The translations under genes and the position numbers were made by a program. Shown here in pieces: positions 52,784-64,000 of a DNA stretch of 64,000 nt. The notes beneath the pieces were generated by a model. It saw only the letters and a list, made by a program, of their open reading frames with translations. It did not search any database and was not told the origin of the DNA. Every line of letters begins with the position of its first letter. The stretch's first letter is position 1. Source of the stretch: Pyrocephalus nanus (taxonomy: Eukaryota; Chordata; Aves; Passeriformes; Tyrannidae); assembly GCA_038380795.1 (NCBI GenBank), contig CM076259.1, positions 76,391,724-76,455,723 of the forward strand, read 5' to 3'.

Positions 52784-53113
52784 CTGTGGAAATGCATACA
52801 GAAGATAACCATCATCAAATAAGTATGTTTAGTTGTTTCTAGATTCAATTCTGTCAAAATCTTCAAAAAAATCTTATGTATCGATGCTGTCATGCATCAC
52901 AACACGAGCAAATGCAATCACAGTTTACACTTAGCGTAAGATTCAGTTCCTCCCTCGCCCCAGAAAAAGTAGAAAGCAGAGGAAGATCAAGTGTCATTTG
53001 AAGTTTCCTAGAACAGGTTCCCTTACCACAAAACCCCATACAACACTGACTTCTATTAAACAAACAGCCCTTGACTGGCAGAAATGACTGGTCAGTTATT
53101 ATTATCAACTTAC
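52784..53113 (-). other. ABCC4 intron between exons D and E (330 bp)
   Basis: The shortest intron in the window, with donor gtaagt and acceptor ccacag. Open frames on the minus strand across it are chance extensions of exon E. Nothing else was recognised. Confidence 0.92.
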
Positions 53114-53151
53114 CAGTAAGAAAGCCACCAGTCTTGGAGCACATAGGCCAC
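53114..53151 (-). CDS. ABCC4: ABCC4 exon D: 38-nt exon finishing TM7
   Basis: This very short exon encodes VAYVLQDWWLSY plus the first two bases of a Trp codon, which is completed by the first base of exon E. The DWWLSYW motif follows TM7 in ABCC4 and related ABCC members, at the outer face of the membrane. The acceptor reads ttgcttaag, so its polypyrimidine tract is weak. The donor is a strong gtaagt. Its length is not a multiple of three, so skipping it would shift the frame. It is too short for ordinary ORF scanning and was found by tracing the protein between exons C and E. Confidence 0.94.
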
Positions 53152-54520
53152 CTTAAGCAAAAGAGACAAACACAAGAATCATCTCACGAAATGGAAAAAA
53201 ATTAGAAAATTAAATTTCCTTGCTATTCTTTCAAGCTCTCTGGGAAAACATCACACATTCAGGAAAGTATGCCATCCAGTCTTTCAAGACCAGCAGCAAT
53301 TTGCCAAGCACATTAGAAGGTGCTCTACAAAGAAAGAAGTTACCTTAAATTACCTTACATGATAGCAAACTAAAGGAAAGCAATATACTTTAGCAAACAA
53401 AATATAGTAGCTCTTCCTCATGTATGTTAATTGCACATTAAAGAACTCATTTTTTCAGTTCCTAAATTTGCTACTAGAGATATTCCAAAAGGCTTTTTGA
53501 TTAACAAACTTTCTGATGTCACCAGTCCAGAAATTTGTGTTTACGGGAGATAATGACCAGAAACAGGGTTGAAGGAGGATGAGAGAGAAGAGGGAGGGAA
53601 AAACTCCTACTGCCACCTTCCTTCTCTGACGGGAGGTGACTACGAACTTGTAAAAGGGTTATTTATCTCAACATACACCCCTGTTCGCGTGAATTTGAAG
53701 TTGTGAATGTTTACTACAGAGATCTGATCTTGTTTTGCTATCTTTCCAACAGACTCAAATCAAGGACAAGGAAAAAGTAAGTAACATGTTAAAATATATT
53801 TTAATTTTTTTTTTACAACCCAGCCAAATAATTTCCGTTAAATGAATTTGAGCTTTTCTCAGCAGGAAACAAAGAAAAAGGCAGTATCTTCATGCAGCTT
53901 CCTCAGCTCAGCACTTCTTTCAGTAAGTATCAAGAGAGTTTTCCTTGTTTAAAAATTCTTTTACATACCTTCTCCAGTCTCTGCATTACACAAAATATTT
54001 GCTTATCCTCTTCCTCACTTTCTTATTTTGCTGAACAGTGACTCTCCTTCTCATAACCTGCACCTACCAGCAGACAAACTGTTCGCTGAACACTTCTGTC
54101 AGACTCTCTACTCCCATACCCAATAAACCTCTTTACCCTCCTCAAATGGGAACATGATGACTGTTTAAGGTTTGTTGAACACTACTTCATACACCTTACT
54201 ATTTTCTTCTCTGTCTCAAAAACTCAGACTGGCTTTTAATTTCTGTGTCATGCTGTCATCAAAATCATTATTTTACTGAAGTACTAAAGCTGTTTAAGTG
54301 CAAGACTTCTCAATGTTGCACCAATATTCCATGTTGACACATAAAATTTGACTGAGTACACTACAGAATTATTAAAGAACACAACACTCCTAAGCACTTT
54401 AAATGTAACATCACAGTAAAAAGTATACATTACGTCAAAAAGCAAATTAAAGGAAAAAAAGGGAGGGGGGGAGCAAACCCAAAATACATTTAATATTATT
54501 TGCGGCTCCCAACAACTTAC
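53152..54520 (-). other. ABCC4 intron between exons C and D (1.4 kb)
   Basis: Donor gtaagt follows exon C. The acceptor before exon D is ttgcttaag, which has few pyrimidines next to the AG. The intron has a short purine-rich patch near 53570-53610 and no recognised repeat or gene. Confidence 0.9.
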
Positions 54521-54661
54521 CTGTGCCAGAATATTGAATAGTATGAGTATAAAAATCACAAAGTAGTTTGCTCCTGCGGTGAAGTATTTTCTGTAAACTT
54601 TAAAGCTAATTTTTCCCTCATGGCGACTTTCCTCTGGCACTGCAGCCACTGTATTTTCATC
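54521..54661 (-). CDS. ABCC4: ABCC4 exon C: linker end and TM7
   Basis: This 141-nt exon (47 codons, phase 0 at both ends) starts DENTVAAVPEESRHEGKISF and ends ILFNILAQ. The first half is the acidic end of the linker, with an E-x-R-x-E-G-K-I/V element that precedes the second membrane domain in ABCC4. KVYRKYFTAGANY is the amphipathic elbow. YFVIFILILFNILAQ is a hydrophobic stretch that forms most of TM7, the first helix of TMD2. The acceptor is a cag preceded by a t-rich tract (revcomp of 54662-54672). The donor is gtaagt at 54520-54515. A conserved-looking match to the family and correct phasing make the call firm. Confidence 0.96.
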
Positions 54662-56381
54662 CTGAAAAAAAAGCCCCACAGAATAAAACACATCAACATC
54701 GCAGTTACAGATTCAGACTAAGCCACTTGAAAGTCGTGGTTCAGACTTAGCAAACAATTAAGCAAGGAGATAAAATGACTATGCACCAAAAACTTTCAAG
54801 TTTGAAGTACAGGTTTGACCAAAAAAGATACTCTCAGTGCAGTAATACTGAAAAATCTATTCTGCAAAGCAACACCGTGAGGATTTTATTTGGTATTGCA
54901 TCACCAAATGTAACAAAGCTTCATATATAGCCAGAAATATGTATTCTGATCACTAAACCAGTTTTTTCTTATATACTACCTTCACTCAGAACAGCTCCAG
55001 AAACTAAGGCCTTTGCCTGGGGCATATTCTGTTTTCAGAACTCTTCCTTTCCAGAAAAGTATTTAAAGCAAATATTCTTCTGCAAGTATGTACCAAGATC
55101 AATCAACACATGCCAGGGACTTAAAAATTACCCATAAAGTTCTACTCATCTCCTTATAAGTACCAACAAAGCATCTGTTAATAGGGAAAATGAGTAAAAT
55201 GGCAAATGAGAAATCATACTAAGCAAACAATGGATGGGAAACAACGAGCAGTGGAATCAACAGACCTGACTCAGATGTGAAAAGAGGAATCTCACTTACC
55301 TGCCCATATAAGGTGAGAAGCCTATCTTGGGTCTTTTTTTGTATCTCCACTCACTCCCCCTTCCCACTTTCCTCCAACCACACCCAACAGTTCTAATGCC
55401 ACTAAAAATTCTGGCACATCTGTGCAAATTTAAGAGAATTTAAGAGTGGAGTTGCCACTGGGATATTAATATGAGATAAGTTTTTTTGAGCATAAAACCA
55501 TTCCTCAAAAAACCATGAAAAAGTCTGTAGCTTTTTTTGTTGGGTTGGGTTTTTTAAAACTCATTGCTTTTCATTATAGAGAAGAAATAATATATACCCA
55601 TAGCATAAACGTGACAATCATCACAGATATACAGGGATTACTTGTTCCATGGATGCAGTGTTAACCCAAGCCTAGCAGGTTTACAGGGATCCTGCGCTGT
55701 TCTATGTGTGTACAAACACACGAGCAGAAGGCCACCTGTGGTACAGAAATTTTAGGGCTGGTTTTGCACTGTGCAGACCCAAGAGATATTAAGTCACCTG
55801 GAAGTCATATTGGCACCATACAATACCTTCTGTTTTCACCAACAAAAGGGCTGGGGAGAGCAAGGCAGTGGTGCCCCAGGGTTACCCCCTGAGGGCCAGC
55901 TCAAGATCATGTGGGTATGTTTATGCATATGTTAATACCAGACATGCAAATGCAGACTTTGCATAAAGCTAAGGCTTCTGCATGCACTTCCCAGAACTCA
56001 GGATTTCAAAAAAAGTGTTAATTTCAGTTCCACACTGCACCAAAACACAGAACCCACCAATACAGTGGACTGGTCCTTTAAAGCACCGCTGCCAGGCTGA
56101 AGGAAGCCCAGCGTGGTGTCTTTGGACACCTACAGGGAATGCTTCCAGCATTCAGCAGAGCTGATGAACTGCACAAACTGACTCTGCTGGGTTTGAACAC
56201 AACGGCACAGAGCTGTGGGCTGCCAGCCAAGCAGAGCTGGGCTGGTCCACTGCGGGCGAGCTCTCACCTGATAATACAATTCAATAATCCCTGATATTCC
56301 AGTGCTGCAGGGAAAGCCCATATCAAAATTTAAGTTAAAAACCAGCCAGACAAGAATTGAGACTATTCTTTGAGCACTCAC
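54662..56381 (-). other. ABCC4 intron between exons B and C (1.7 kb)
   Basis: Donor gtgagt follows exon B, and a t-rich acceptor precedes exon C. The first 249 nt after the donor remain open in the exon B frame, up to a stop at 56130-56132. The part at about 55640-56300 is noticeably more GC-rich than the rest of the intron. No repeat family was identified. Confidence 0.9.
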
Positions 56382-56597
56382 AGGTGGTTGTTCCACTGCT
56401 CCATCTTTCTGTGAGTGCACAGACGAATCCTGGGACCAGACAGAGGACTCCGAGAAGGTTCGGTTCCGGGAAGACTTCAGGTTGGGGGTTCCTGGAACCG
56501 ATGGAGGTTCTATCTCCTCATCTTTTTTCAAAAGGGAAGCAAAGTCGATGCCAGATCTCAGGAACTCTGCATACGTACCTTTCCCCACCATCTTACC
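56382..56597 (-). CDS. ABCC4: ABCC4 exon B: NBD1 tail and regulatory linker
   Basis: This 216-nt exon (72 codons, phase 0 at both ends) starts [19 protein letters not shown] and ends KDGAVEQPP. The first 25 residues are the NBD1 C-terminal segment (the G-x-Y-x-E-[FL] element common to ABCC proteins, then SLLKK). The rest is the low-complexity linker to TMD2. It contains VPGTP and the ABCC4-typical [19 protein letters not shown] fits an R-x-R-x-x-S basophilic kinase motif, so phosphorylation is plausible (inference). As far as I recall the human protein, the linker here has a few extra residues (KSS before RNRTF). The acceptor is ttaattgtag and the donor is gtgagt. The frame stays open for 83 further codons into the intron (see findings). 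Confidence 0.96.
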
Positions 56598-57724
56598 CTA
56601 CAATTAATATAAACTTTGATTATCTTCATTATACACTTTCTGTAAAGAACAATTTTTCCTATCTGTCCTTGCTGTCTCTGGGGTTCTGCAGTTGCTGAGC
56701 ATATGTCCTACTGCAGTAACTGAGCTGAAACCTCTGTTGGTTTCTCATTTAGAAGCTCTTTATGCTCTGACCAGTCCCCTCCTGGCAGCTAACTGGGCCA
56801 AGGAGCACAAAAACAGCATGACAAAATCTCCAGTTACAGCCAGGGGAGAATCACCTCCTTGGAGAAGCTGTGCGTGACAGCCAAGACATGCAGCTTTAGG
56901 TCAATCTACTGCACTACATACATAACCATCAGTCTTTTTGTATTACTCCAGTCCAGGGGTAAAACACCTTCATTTCCTGGTCCTGGTTCATTTCACAGAG
57001 TCCTTCAAGGCGCAACAGAGATCATTTCCATATTTCTTACAGCGCTATGACAAACTCATTTCTAAAGAGCTATTGTAACTTTTAAAGAGACCTGAATGGG
57101 AGGAAAAAGATGGTAGTGTCCTTTACTACACCTCTGTAATGCATCAAAAGTAATTTCATATATTTCACTACCAACCTTTAAAAAGAAAGTGAAAAAAACC
57201 CCGAACTGCAGTTCTTCCATTTCCCCTCTACCTCTGAGTATCTGGTACAACAAGAACCATCACAATGAAGACCTGTTCATTCTTAAAGGCATCTGGGACC
57301 ATTTCTCAGCCTTAATTTAAAAATTAGTTTGTTGCAAAATTAACGTACTTCTTAATTCACACGTAAGTGTAAGAAACAAGAATAAAAGCAAAGTCTCAAA
57401 ATTCCCTCATAGTATATTAAACTTGAAGCTAAGGAAATTTAAAACATTATTTCAAAACAAAACAAAATGTCTGAAGAAATAAAGAGTTTTTTAATTCACA
57501 TCAAAATCAGTATATTAGATTATTGTTATGCATTATAAAATTCCGAAACAGATTTTTCAGAAAAGATATTCCAAGAAAAATCAACTTATTTTATTAATAA
57601 CTATAAAATTTTTAAAATATATATACTCATTCATAGACAGAAAATATATTTACAAATTAAAAATAAAAATCTGACTAAAAATTCTTACATTAAAAGTATA
57701 AGTACAGACACTGAAATCACTTAC
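56598..57724 (-). other. ABCC4 intron between exons A and B (1.1 kb)
   Basis: Donor gtaagt follows exon A, and acceptor ttaattgtag precedes exon B. The sequence is AT-rich toward exon A. No repeat, gene or RNA was recognised. Confidence 0.9.
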
Positions 57725-57821
57725 GTCTTTTAAAATTAGAATCTGATTTGCAGCACGGAGATATTGCAACTGATGAGTGACCAAAACAGAGATCTTCTGA
57801 TGTAAGGCCTGACAAATACAT
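57725..57821 (-). CDS. ABCC4: ABCC4 exon A: end of NBD1 with H-loop
   Basis: This 97-nt exon completes one split codon and then encodes 32 residues, beginning [19 protein letters not shown] and ending ILILKD. The His in VTHQLQYL is the H-loop (switch) histidine of NBD1, which contacts the ATP gamma-phosphate in ABC proteins. The following QILILKD strand is the standard end of the ATPase core. The acceptor reads tctttgcag just right of 57821. The donor is gtaagt directly left of 57725, so the exon ends on a complete codon (phase 0). The upstream exon carrying the Walker B/D-loop segment is not in the window, because I found no LSAVD-type segment between 57822 and 64000. No frame damage is seen. 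Confidence 0.95.
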
Positions 57822-58867
57822 CTGCAAAGAGATGTAAAATTTAATTAAAAAAAAAAATAAATGCCCTAAAATATTTTTATTATTTCTGGGAAACATATTC
57901 TATTGAATGATGAAGTTTTTAAAATAAGAAGACAGCCATGCATTGTTACTGGATTTATAAAAGCTATACTTCACAAACATGTTTCTTATTTAACTTTTTA
58001 AGTTTTCAGGGTAGGGAGAGGAAATTTCATATTTCTGATCTGGAATAACAGAGGAGGAAATAAGATGTTTCATTAAAATTGTCTTGGATGTTCTCATTAC
58101 CAATGTATATGTCAGAACCTGAACTGGAAAGAGGGCATTTTAAAAAAAGCCTAAACTAAAGGCAAGAGAAAGCAGGGCAAGATACTGTGGAAAATTATGG
58201 ACAAATACAGATAATAAAAGTAACTTCTTGAGAGGAGTTTCAGAGCAGCTGTAACACTGAGCCACAGAGAGTTCTGGAGAAGTAAACAGTACTACTGATT
58301 TAAGCTACATCCAGGTATGTATTGAGGTAAAGAAGTGAGATTCTTGAATCATCTATGACCCTTACTCATGGATTGAGAGCTTACCTTCCTATCCACTACC
58401 TTACCAACAGTTTGGGATTTGGAGAGAGAGGTGAAGAAGGGACTGGGCACATTAGAACCATCAGCAAGTGTAGGTGAAACCCATGAAGTTTTAGTAGAAT
58501 ACACACCTTGTGTCTTTTCAGTAGAGCCTTGAAAGGACACCAGTTCCACAACATAAAAACAAAACACAACACAAAACCACAGTAGTAGTTTTATGAACTA
58601 TACAGAAATGGTTTAAAAGTGGAGAGATCTGTAAGCACAACAGGGAGAGCACAAATACAACTGAGATCCAACACTACCAATACTCGTTGCCTTCATCCTC
58701 ACAGTAACAAAGTAGGGAGACAAACCCTCTGAGGGGATAGCTCTTTCTCAACTATTTGCTGTCATAAGTAAACAAGGAAAACTGAGACTGTCTAGGACTT
58801 AAGTGTTCATCAACACATTAGCATCTTTGTTTGTATTATGAAAGCCTTCTTGAAGATCATCTCCCAG

Positions 58868-59045
58868 TTTACAGAATCAAGGAATGGGTTAGGTTGGAAG
58901 GGACCACAGTGGGCCATCTGGTCCAAAATTCCTGCCCAAGCAGTGCTGTTCTAGAGCACATGGCACAGGACTGCATTCAGACAGTTCTTGAGTATCTCCA
59001 GTGAGGGAGACTCCACTGAGTTGCTGCTCGTGCTGTTAAGCGGTA
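58868..59045 (-). mobile_element. CR1 LINE 3' fragment
   Basis: The plus strand reads antisense CR1 from its 3' end: 'tacagaatcaaggaatgggt', 'taggttggaagggaccacag', 'tgggccatctggtccaaaat', 'gagcacatggcacaggactg' and 'gtatctccagtgagggagac', then 'tccactgag'. It is one of the clearest CR1 pieces in the window. Similarity fades after about 59045. Confidence 0.92.
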
Positions 59046-61256
59046 CTGGCACCCATGAACTGGATTTCTAAACAAAATCAAGCAGAAAGACACACTCTGG
59101 CAGCACCCCTCTTCAGTATTCAGCTTAAGGGCTAGGCTGCAGCCTGCTCAGAGCAAAACTTTCTGAACTGCATGGAGACCTTGGCACTACATATTTTTCT
59201 CCACAGGTCCACTCCTATTGGCTCATTTTTGCTAACATATTAACTCCCATTTGCTAACTTGACACAGGAGTGTGGCACTTAACATAAAAGAAAACAAACA
59301 AAAGCGCGCACACACACAAATTCTCTCTCAATCTTCTCCAAAACAAGCCCCAGCCAAGACTACGGCAATTCAGTAGCAAAAATTCAATGCAGAAGTGCAG
59401 TAAAGGGAGTAAGGCAGAAAAAGAACATGACCTTAACAGCAATGATACCACATTCCTTACTGTGTTTCATACATTCAATTACCTCCCCACGCAGCTTTTA
59501 ACATCTATGTTGTCACTCCTACAAAGACTGTAGGAAGTAGACAGTTAATACTACTAATTAGCATAATTACATGCAGAAAGTATATCATAGTTTTCCAAAT
59601 AAATTGGGCAGTAAAATTAACTTAAACACTCTTCCTGAAAAAGTTATATGCTTGATACGCAGCATTCAAGATGCAACTATAAAACCACAATATTCTTGAT
59701 GGCCAGATAACAATTAATCAAAGCATTTGCAGCAGCATGACTATTTGAGAAGTTGCAATTATTTATACACCAGGTTCTTCATGGGAGCATTACTATCACA
59801 TGGTTACTGTCCACCCTCTGAGCCGTCACTGAAACAAACCACAAGGTAACAAGAGCAACAGCTGAAGACATCCAACAAAACATAATGTTCCACAAAACCT
59901 ACAGAGAGAACTGGACAAACATCAGAGAGGCTACAGGAAAGGCCTAGCAGGAAAGTTGCCAAAAGAGAATATATCAGGTATTCACTGAGGAGTTATCTAT
60001 CTTTCCCTTAAGTAAGTCCCACAGCCCACATACCGCTCCAATCACTGATTTTTCTTTGTGCCAGGTGTATGTCTAACAGCTTACTGGGACAACCTTGCCA
60101 TTAGAAAATCCAGTGGCTCAAAACCCTGAAATCTTGCTCCTGAGCCACAGTGAGCCCACTGTACTTTACATTTGCATGTGAAGAAGGGTGGGGAAGAAGA
60201 GGAAAAAAAGTGGGTTATCGCAGCATTGGAGAAAACCAATCCGAACCGTGAGAGCTGTAAGCACAGCATCCTGGATGATCTTGATCTCAAAAGAGTAGGC
60301 AAAAAATAACCTCTGTGGAAATTTGTATTTCCACTGAGATATCGGTTCGCTCTTGCAACTACTCACTGGCATGAGCACAGACATGAAAAATTGCAACAGA
60401 GTGTATACTTAGATCTATTAAACAACTCACTACTCAGCTCAATAGAAAATTTTGCCAATTAATATACTGTGTCATTGTGAAGCACAGAAGTTGAAAAACT
60501 AGTAAAACACTAAGTAAATACTTAACATCTGTTTCAAAACATCTAACCATTTGAGTTCTATGTTCAAAACTGGTTTTTAATTTTTTTTTCAATATTCTCT
60601 CTCCCATTCAACAACATTCACTCTTCAGTTTAGTGTGAGTATAAATTTTATATAGTGCCTTGGCTACCACAGAAGACTGAAGCCAAAGTTCAACCCTGGA
60701 GTTAAAAGAGAGGCTCAGCACACCTAAAACTGCTACCACCTTTTTACTTGCTGTTTAAAACCCTACAAAATTCGCCTTTCTTGTACTTCTCTATTACTCT
60801 CAAGAGGCATACTCAGTCTGTGAGCACATTTGATGAATAACAACAGGAAAAATTACTGCACAAACTCCAGTCACTTTGCCAACTTTATTACACACGCAAA
60901 TGCACACACACGTGTGCACAATCAGAAAAGATCCAGACAGAGAAGACCCAAAGGCTCTTCAGCCTTTCTCGAGTACAAGAAAAAAGGAGATGAAGGGACT
61001 ATGACAGTTGTATCCTCTTCCCCAAGTAAGAAGCAATTTAAACTTAAAAGTATTCCTGGCAGATGTTAAATGGGTTGCTCTGCATGTTTAAGCTCAACAA
61101 AAATTTCAACATCCTTGAAAATGTATTCCAGACGCAAGCTACCTTTGCCATTACACAATTCTACTCTGAAGTCCAAGTTTGCATCCTTTGGTGCCATTTC
61201 AATACACTATTTCCTGAAGGTCAGTAGATGAGTTTATAGATTAAGTCTTTCCCCTC

Positions 61257-61330
61257 CAGAAATGAAAGAAAAGCAAATAAACAAAAAAAAATTAACAAAA
61301 AAAAGCCCTCCAAATAAACTTTTTTTTTTA
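61257..61330. repeat. A-rich simple repeat then T run
   Basis: A-rich region with aacaaaaaaaaatt-type units, followed by a run of nine or ten T. No retroposon body was identified. Confidence 0.7.
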
Positions 61331-61876
61331 AAGTAACACATGGTTTTCTGAGGGTTTTTTTCTTCTATTCCTCCCCGCTCTGGACACCTGAATGTTCTTG
61401 ACCACTTGCACTGATGTGTGAAGCTGGTCTGCCTTTTTTGGACGTGCACAAAATTGAAACTTTATTTCAGCTGAGACCTTACACCTACAAAACCTAACAG
61501 GAGGATTACTTTACTTGTACGGCCAGATACAGCACTGGTCATAAATCCCAGGGCACAGTTTCCTTAAGGAGAGCATGATGTTGTTGAGTCATACTGGATT
61601 TGTGATCTATCATATTCTACACCTGCTTTTCCATAAACCTACAACACTACTGATCCTTTCTCAGTGTGTTCGTGGACTCAACACTTCACACTTATCCTTG
61701 CTGCATGCATGTGTCTGTTAATTCACATCCTGTAACCAAGACTTGCCAAAACCCTCCAGAACTGCCTTTAGCATTGCCCAGTTTTCTACCCCCGAAAATA
61801 TAGCATGAATGACCTTCATACATCATCAGGAATACCCAGGACAGACCTCTCCACAGGTTACACTCTTCCAATTCAA

Positions 61877-61905
61877 CAAAAACAAACAAACAACCCAACA
61901 AACAA
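61877..61905. repeat. CAAA/CAA simple repeat
   Basis: 'caacaaaaacaaacaaacaa' followed by cccaacaaa. Short imperfect tandem units. Confidence 0.7.
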
Positions 61906-63004
61906 TATTCTAAGTTAACAAACCTAAGTAACAGTATACTATCACCCATTTAGAAAAGCCAACTGCACTTTGACAGCAAATTGGTATACAATTAAAAAAA
62001 ATTAGCTTGAGCTTTGATACTGCAGAGCATGAAGTAGGAGACACTGAGAAGGAGGCCTACAGCAACACAGTGCTCCTCTGTGCAAAGGCAGTCTTCACGC
62101 TTTTGAATCCTGATTTATTCTCCCTTCGCTATCAGGTTTGCTTTTCTTTGAGACAAGTTGTTCTTTAATCTTTTTTAAGTTTTTATCTCCAAGAACCAGC
62201 TTTCTTTCACCTCTGCAAAGTGTCTCTTTAATGATTCTACTTTCTTCCTTACCATTCTTTTACCCACTCCTTTTTGGAAGTTCACATGCCAGTTTAACTT
62301 TACTCTAGTAATACTTATATTCATTTCAATGAAAATAATCACTGAAATGTAATTAAAGCACATGCAGAAATTGCTCACAGGCATAAAGCCTTTGTTATAC
62401 TTATTTACTTCCTACGTTTGCTTTCCTCTCCCTTCCCTTTCTATTTCAGTGACTTAGGGAGAACAATCCCCCAGTTGTTTTTGTACATTTCAAAATTCAG
62501 AAAAGTAAAAAAAAAAGAAATAAGTGTGATATGTTTGCCAGAGACAAAAAACTGCACATGCCTACTTCTACTATGCTGCCTCTATTTCTACTACACTGCT
62601 TCTATTTCTTTGCTTACCTTGATAACCATTTATCTCCATCTCATGACAAGTCTCCACTGAACTAATGCATAACAATAACTGGTCCATAAAATCCATTGCC
62701 CTGTTCTGGGCATGAGGTAGCACTGGATGGCTGAAGAAGGCATATAAGCAAACACAGAGTGATGCTTCCTCTGGCACACATTTCCAGCTTATAAAGCATT
62801 GGGAATTTTTTGAGCCAGTGATTCTTGGTATTTAAGTAGCTCTTCATGAACTTTTCCTACGCGAATTTGCATACCTCCCCCCTGAACCCACGTCTGGTTT
62901 AGAATTCATAATATTGTTTTGTAACTGCCCCCACAGACCGCTAAAGCACCCAACTATATTGGGGTTCTGCAAGTGTTGTGGCTTTGGGGTTTTTTCATAC
63001 TGTG

Positions 63005-63072
63005 TTTTTTTTTAAAAAAAAAAAAAACAAACAAACAACAACAACAAAAAACCAACCAAACAACCCAACCAC
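63005..63072. repeat. T run, A run and CAAA/CAA/CCAA repeat
   Basis: A T9 run meets an A14 run, then imperfect caaa, caa and ccaa units follow. The T/A junction can form a hairpin. Low-complexity DNA. Confidence 0.85.
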
Positions 63073-63156
63073 ATTTTTGTGATATTATGAACTTAAAATT
63101 TTAACTTTTTTGAAAACATAAAACGTACAGAGATCACACGCTTTTCACTTTCTGTG

Positions 63157-63192
63157 AAAACAAACAAACAAACAAAAAAAACAAAAACAAAT
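63157..63192. repeat. CAAA tandem repeat
   Basis: Three to four clean 'caaa' units followed by an A run and 'caaaaacaaat'. Confidence 0.85.
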
Positions 63193-64000
63193 CCCCAAAA
63201 CCTTAACCAATATTACCGCAACATATTCATATATTTTACACGTATTCCCTACCATAAACACTACAAAGCTCAAGGAATTTCAGTTGTATCATCTAAACTG
63301 AAAGATGTAACTAATGCATTTGTAAGAGCAACACCTATAATACAAAAATAGGCATTCGAGTTCGCCCAGAAATTCTCACTGGGGCTATAACAATTGCAAT
63401 GGTATCAGAAACGATAATGAGCATTAACTAGGTGTGAAACACAAAGTGAGATGTCATAAAGAGATCCTTGGTTTACAGAGATCCCACTTGAAGGGAAGTG
63501 GAGTGAAATCCTTGAAATCAGACACCACCTCCCCAGTACACTTGTCATCAGTGGACAAAGCACATAATATCTACATGCCCTTAAACACAGCACTGGCAAG
63601 TACATGCCAGGGCTATCGTTGCTTGGTTCCCCTGACACACTGATTGTGCCTGTAATCCCTCCACAGAAATGAGACATGCTAGCTTTTATCTGCTAGTTTT
63701 ACAGGACTGATGAGCTTCACTTGCTTTAATTACCTACACCAACATAACAGCACCTTTTCCTCCAAGTTCAAATGTTACATGAGATTTACAAGCACACCCC
63801 ACACAGAGAGAGAGATATGGCACTGGTAGCATTCATGGACTCCTAAGGGTTCCAGAAATGAAATTACTTTAAACAGAGTAAGTAATACTTAATCTGTATA
63901 TCTAGTTGGGGAAAAAAAAAAAATCCTTTTAACTCATTTTCCCTACTTCATTTTGCTCCTCCCCTCAAGCACTTCTGGGGCTTAGGTAAGAATGTGATGA

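Larger units (their letters stand above)
57822..64000 (-). other. ABCC4 intron before exon A (partial)
   Basis: This is the acceptor-side part of the intron upstream of exon A; its donor lies beyond the right edge. It carries a CR1 fragment at 58868-59045 and A-rich simple repeats at 61257-61330, 61877-61905, 63005-63072 and 63157-63192. I searched for the preceding exon, expected to encode the Walker B/D-loop segment of NBD1, and did not find it. Confidence 0.82.

Noticed and set aside
54284..54520. Continuation of the exon C frame past 54521 as coding sequence
   Set aside because: A strong gtaagt donor ends exon C and exon D continues the protein with the correct family sequence; the extension is intron.

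Overview
This is vertebrate genomic DNA: long AT-rich introns, short exons with GT/AG junctions, and no compact gene order. The one gene I can support is ABCC4 (MRP4, an ABC subfamily C efflux transporter). It lies on the minus strand and runs beyond both window edges. Nine consecutive internal exons, A to I in transcription order, join in a single open frame of 363 codons (1091 nt). The junction phases all agree. They encode the end of the first nucleotide-binding domain (H-loop), the regulatory linker, TM7, a glycosylated extracellular loop, TM8, intracellular loop 3 with its coupling helix, TM9-TM10, and the start of intracellular loop 4. NBD2 and the C-terminus lie left of position 1. The Walker A, signature and Walker B parts of NBD1 lie right of 64000.

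The organism is very probably a bird. At least five fragments of chicken-repeat-1 (CR1) LINEs are scattered through the introns. One element at 28565-28670 looks like a tRNA-Ile-derived SINE with a CR1 tail. That architecture is known from passerine birds (TguSINE1-type) and not from chicken, so a songbird or other passerine is the best guess.

Layout from right to left, following transcription: 57822-64000 is intron; exons A (57725-57821), B (56382-56597), C (54521-54661), D (53114-53151) and E (52683-52783) form a fairly compact cluster; exon F is at 49596-49742; a 27.0 kb intron follows; exon G is at 22513-22592; an 18.4 kb intron follows; exons H (3918-4068) and I (3155-3274) are close together; 1-3154 is intron. 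About 98% of the window is intronic.

The introns hold CR1 pieces, one SINE, one older L3/CR1-clade fragment, two possible MIR-like fragments, homopolymer tracts and A-rich simple repeats. I found no second gene, RNA gene, CRISPR array or novel multi-gene system. Open reading frames elsewhere in the introns look like chance. The items most worth checking are the SINE, a back-to-back AP-1 palindrome beside a poly-A tract, a three-sequon glycosylation loop, and an open reading frame that continues from exon B into its intron.
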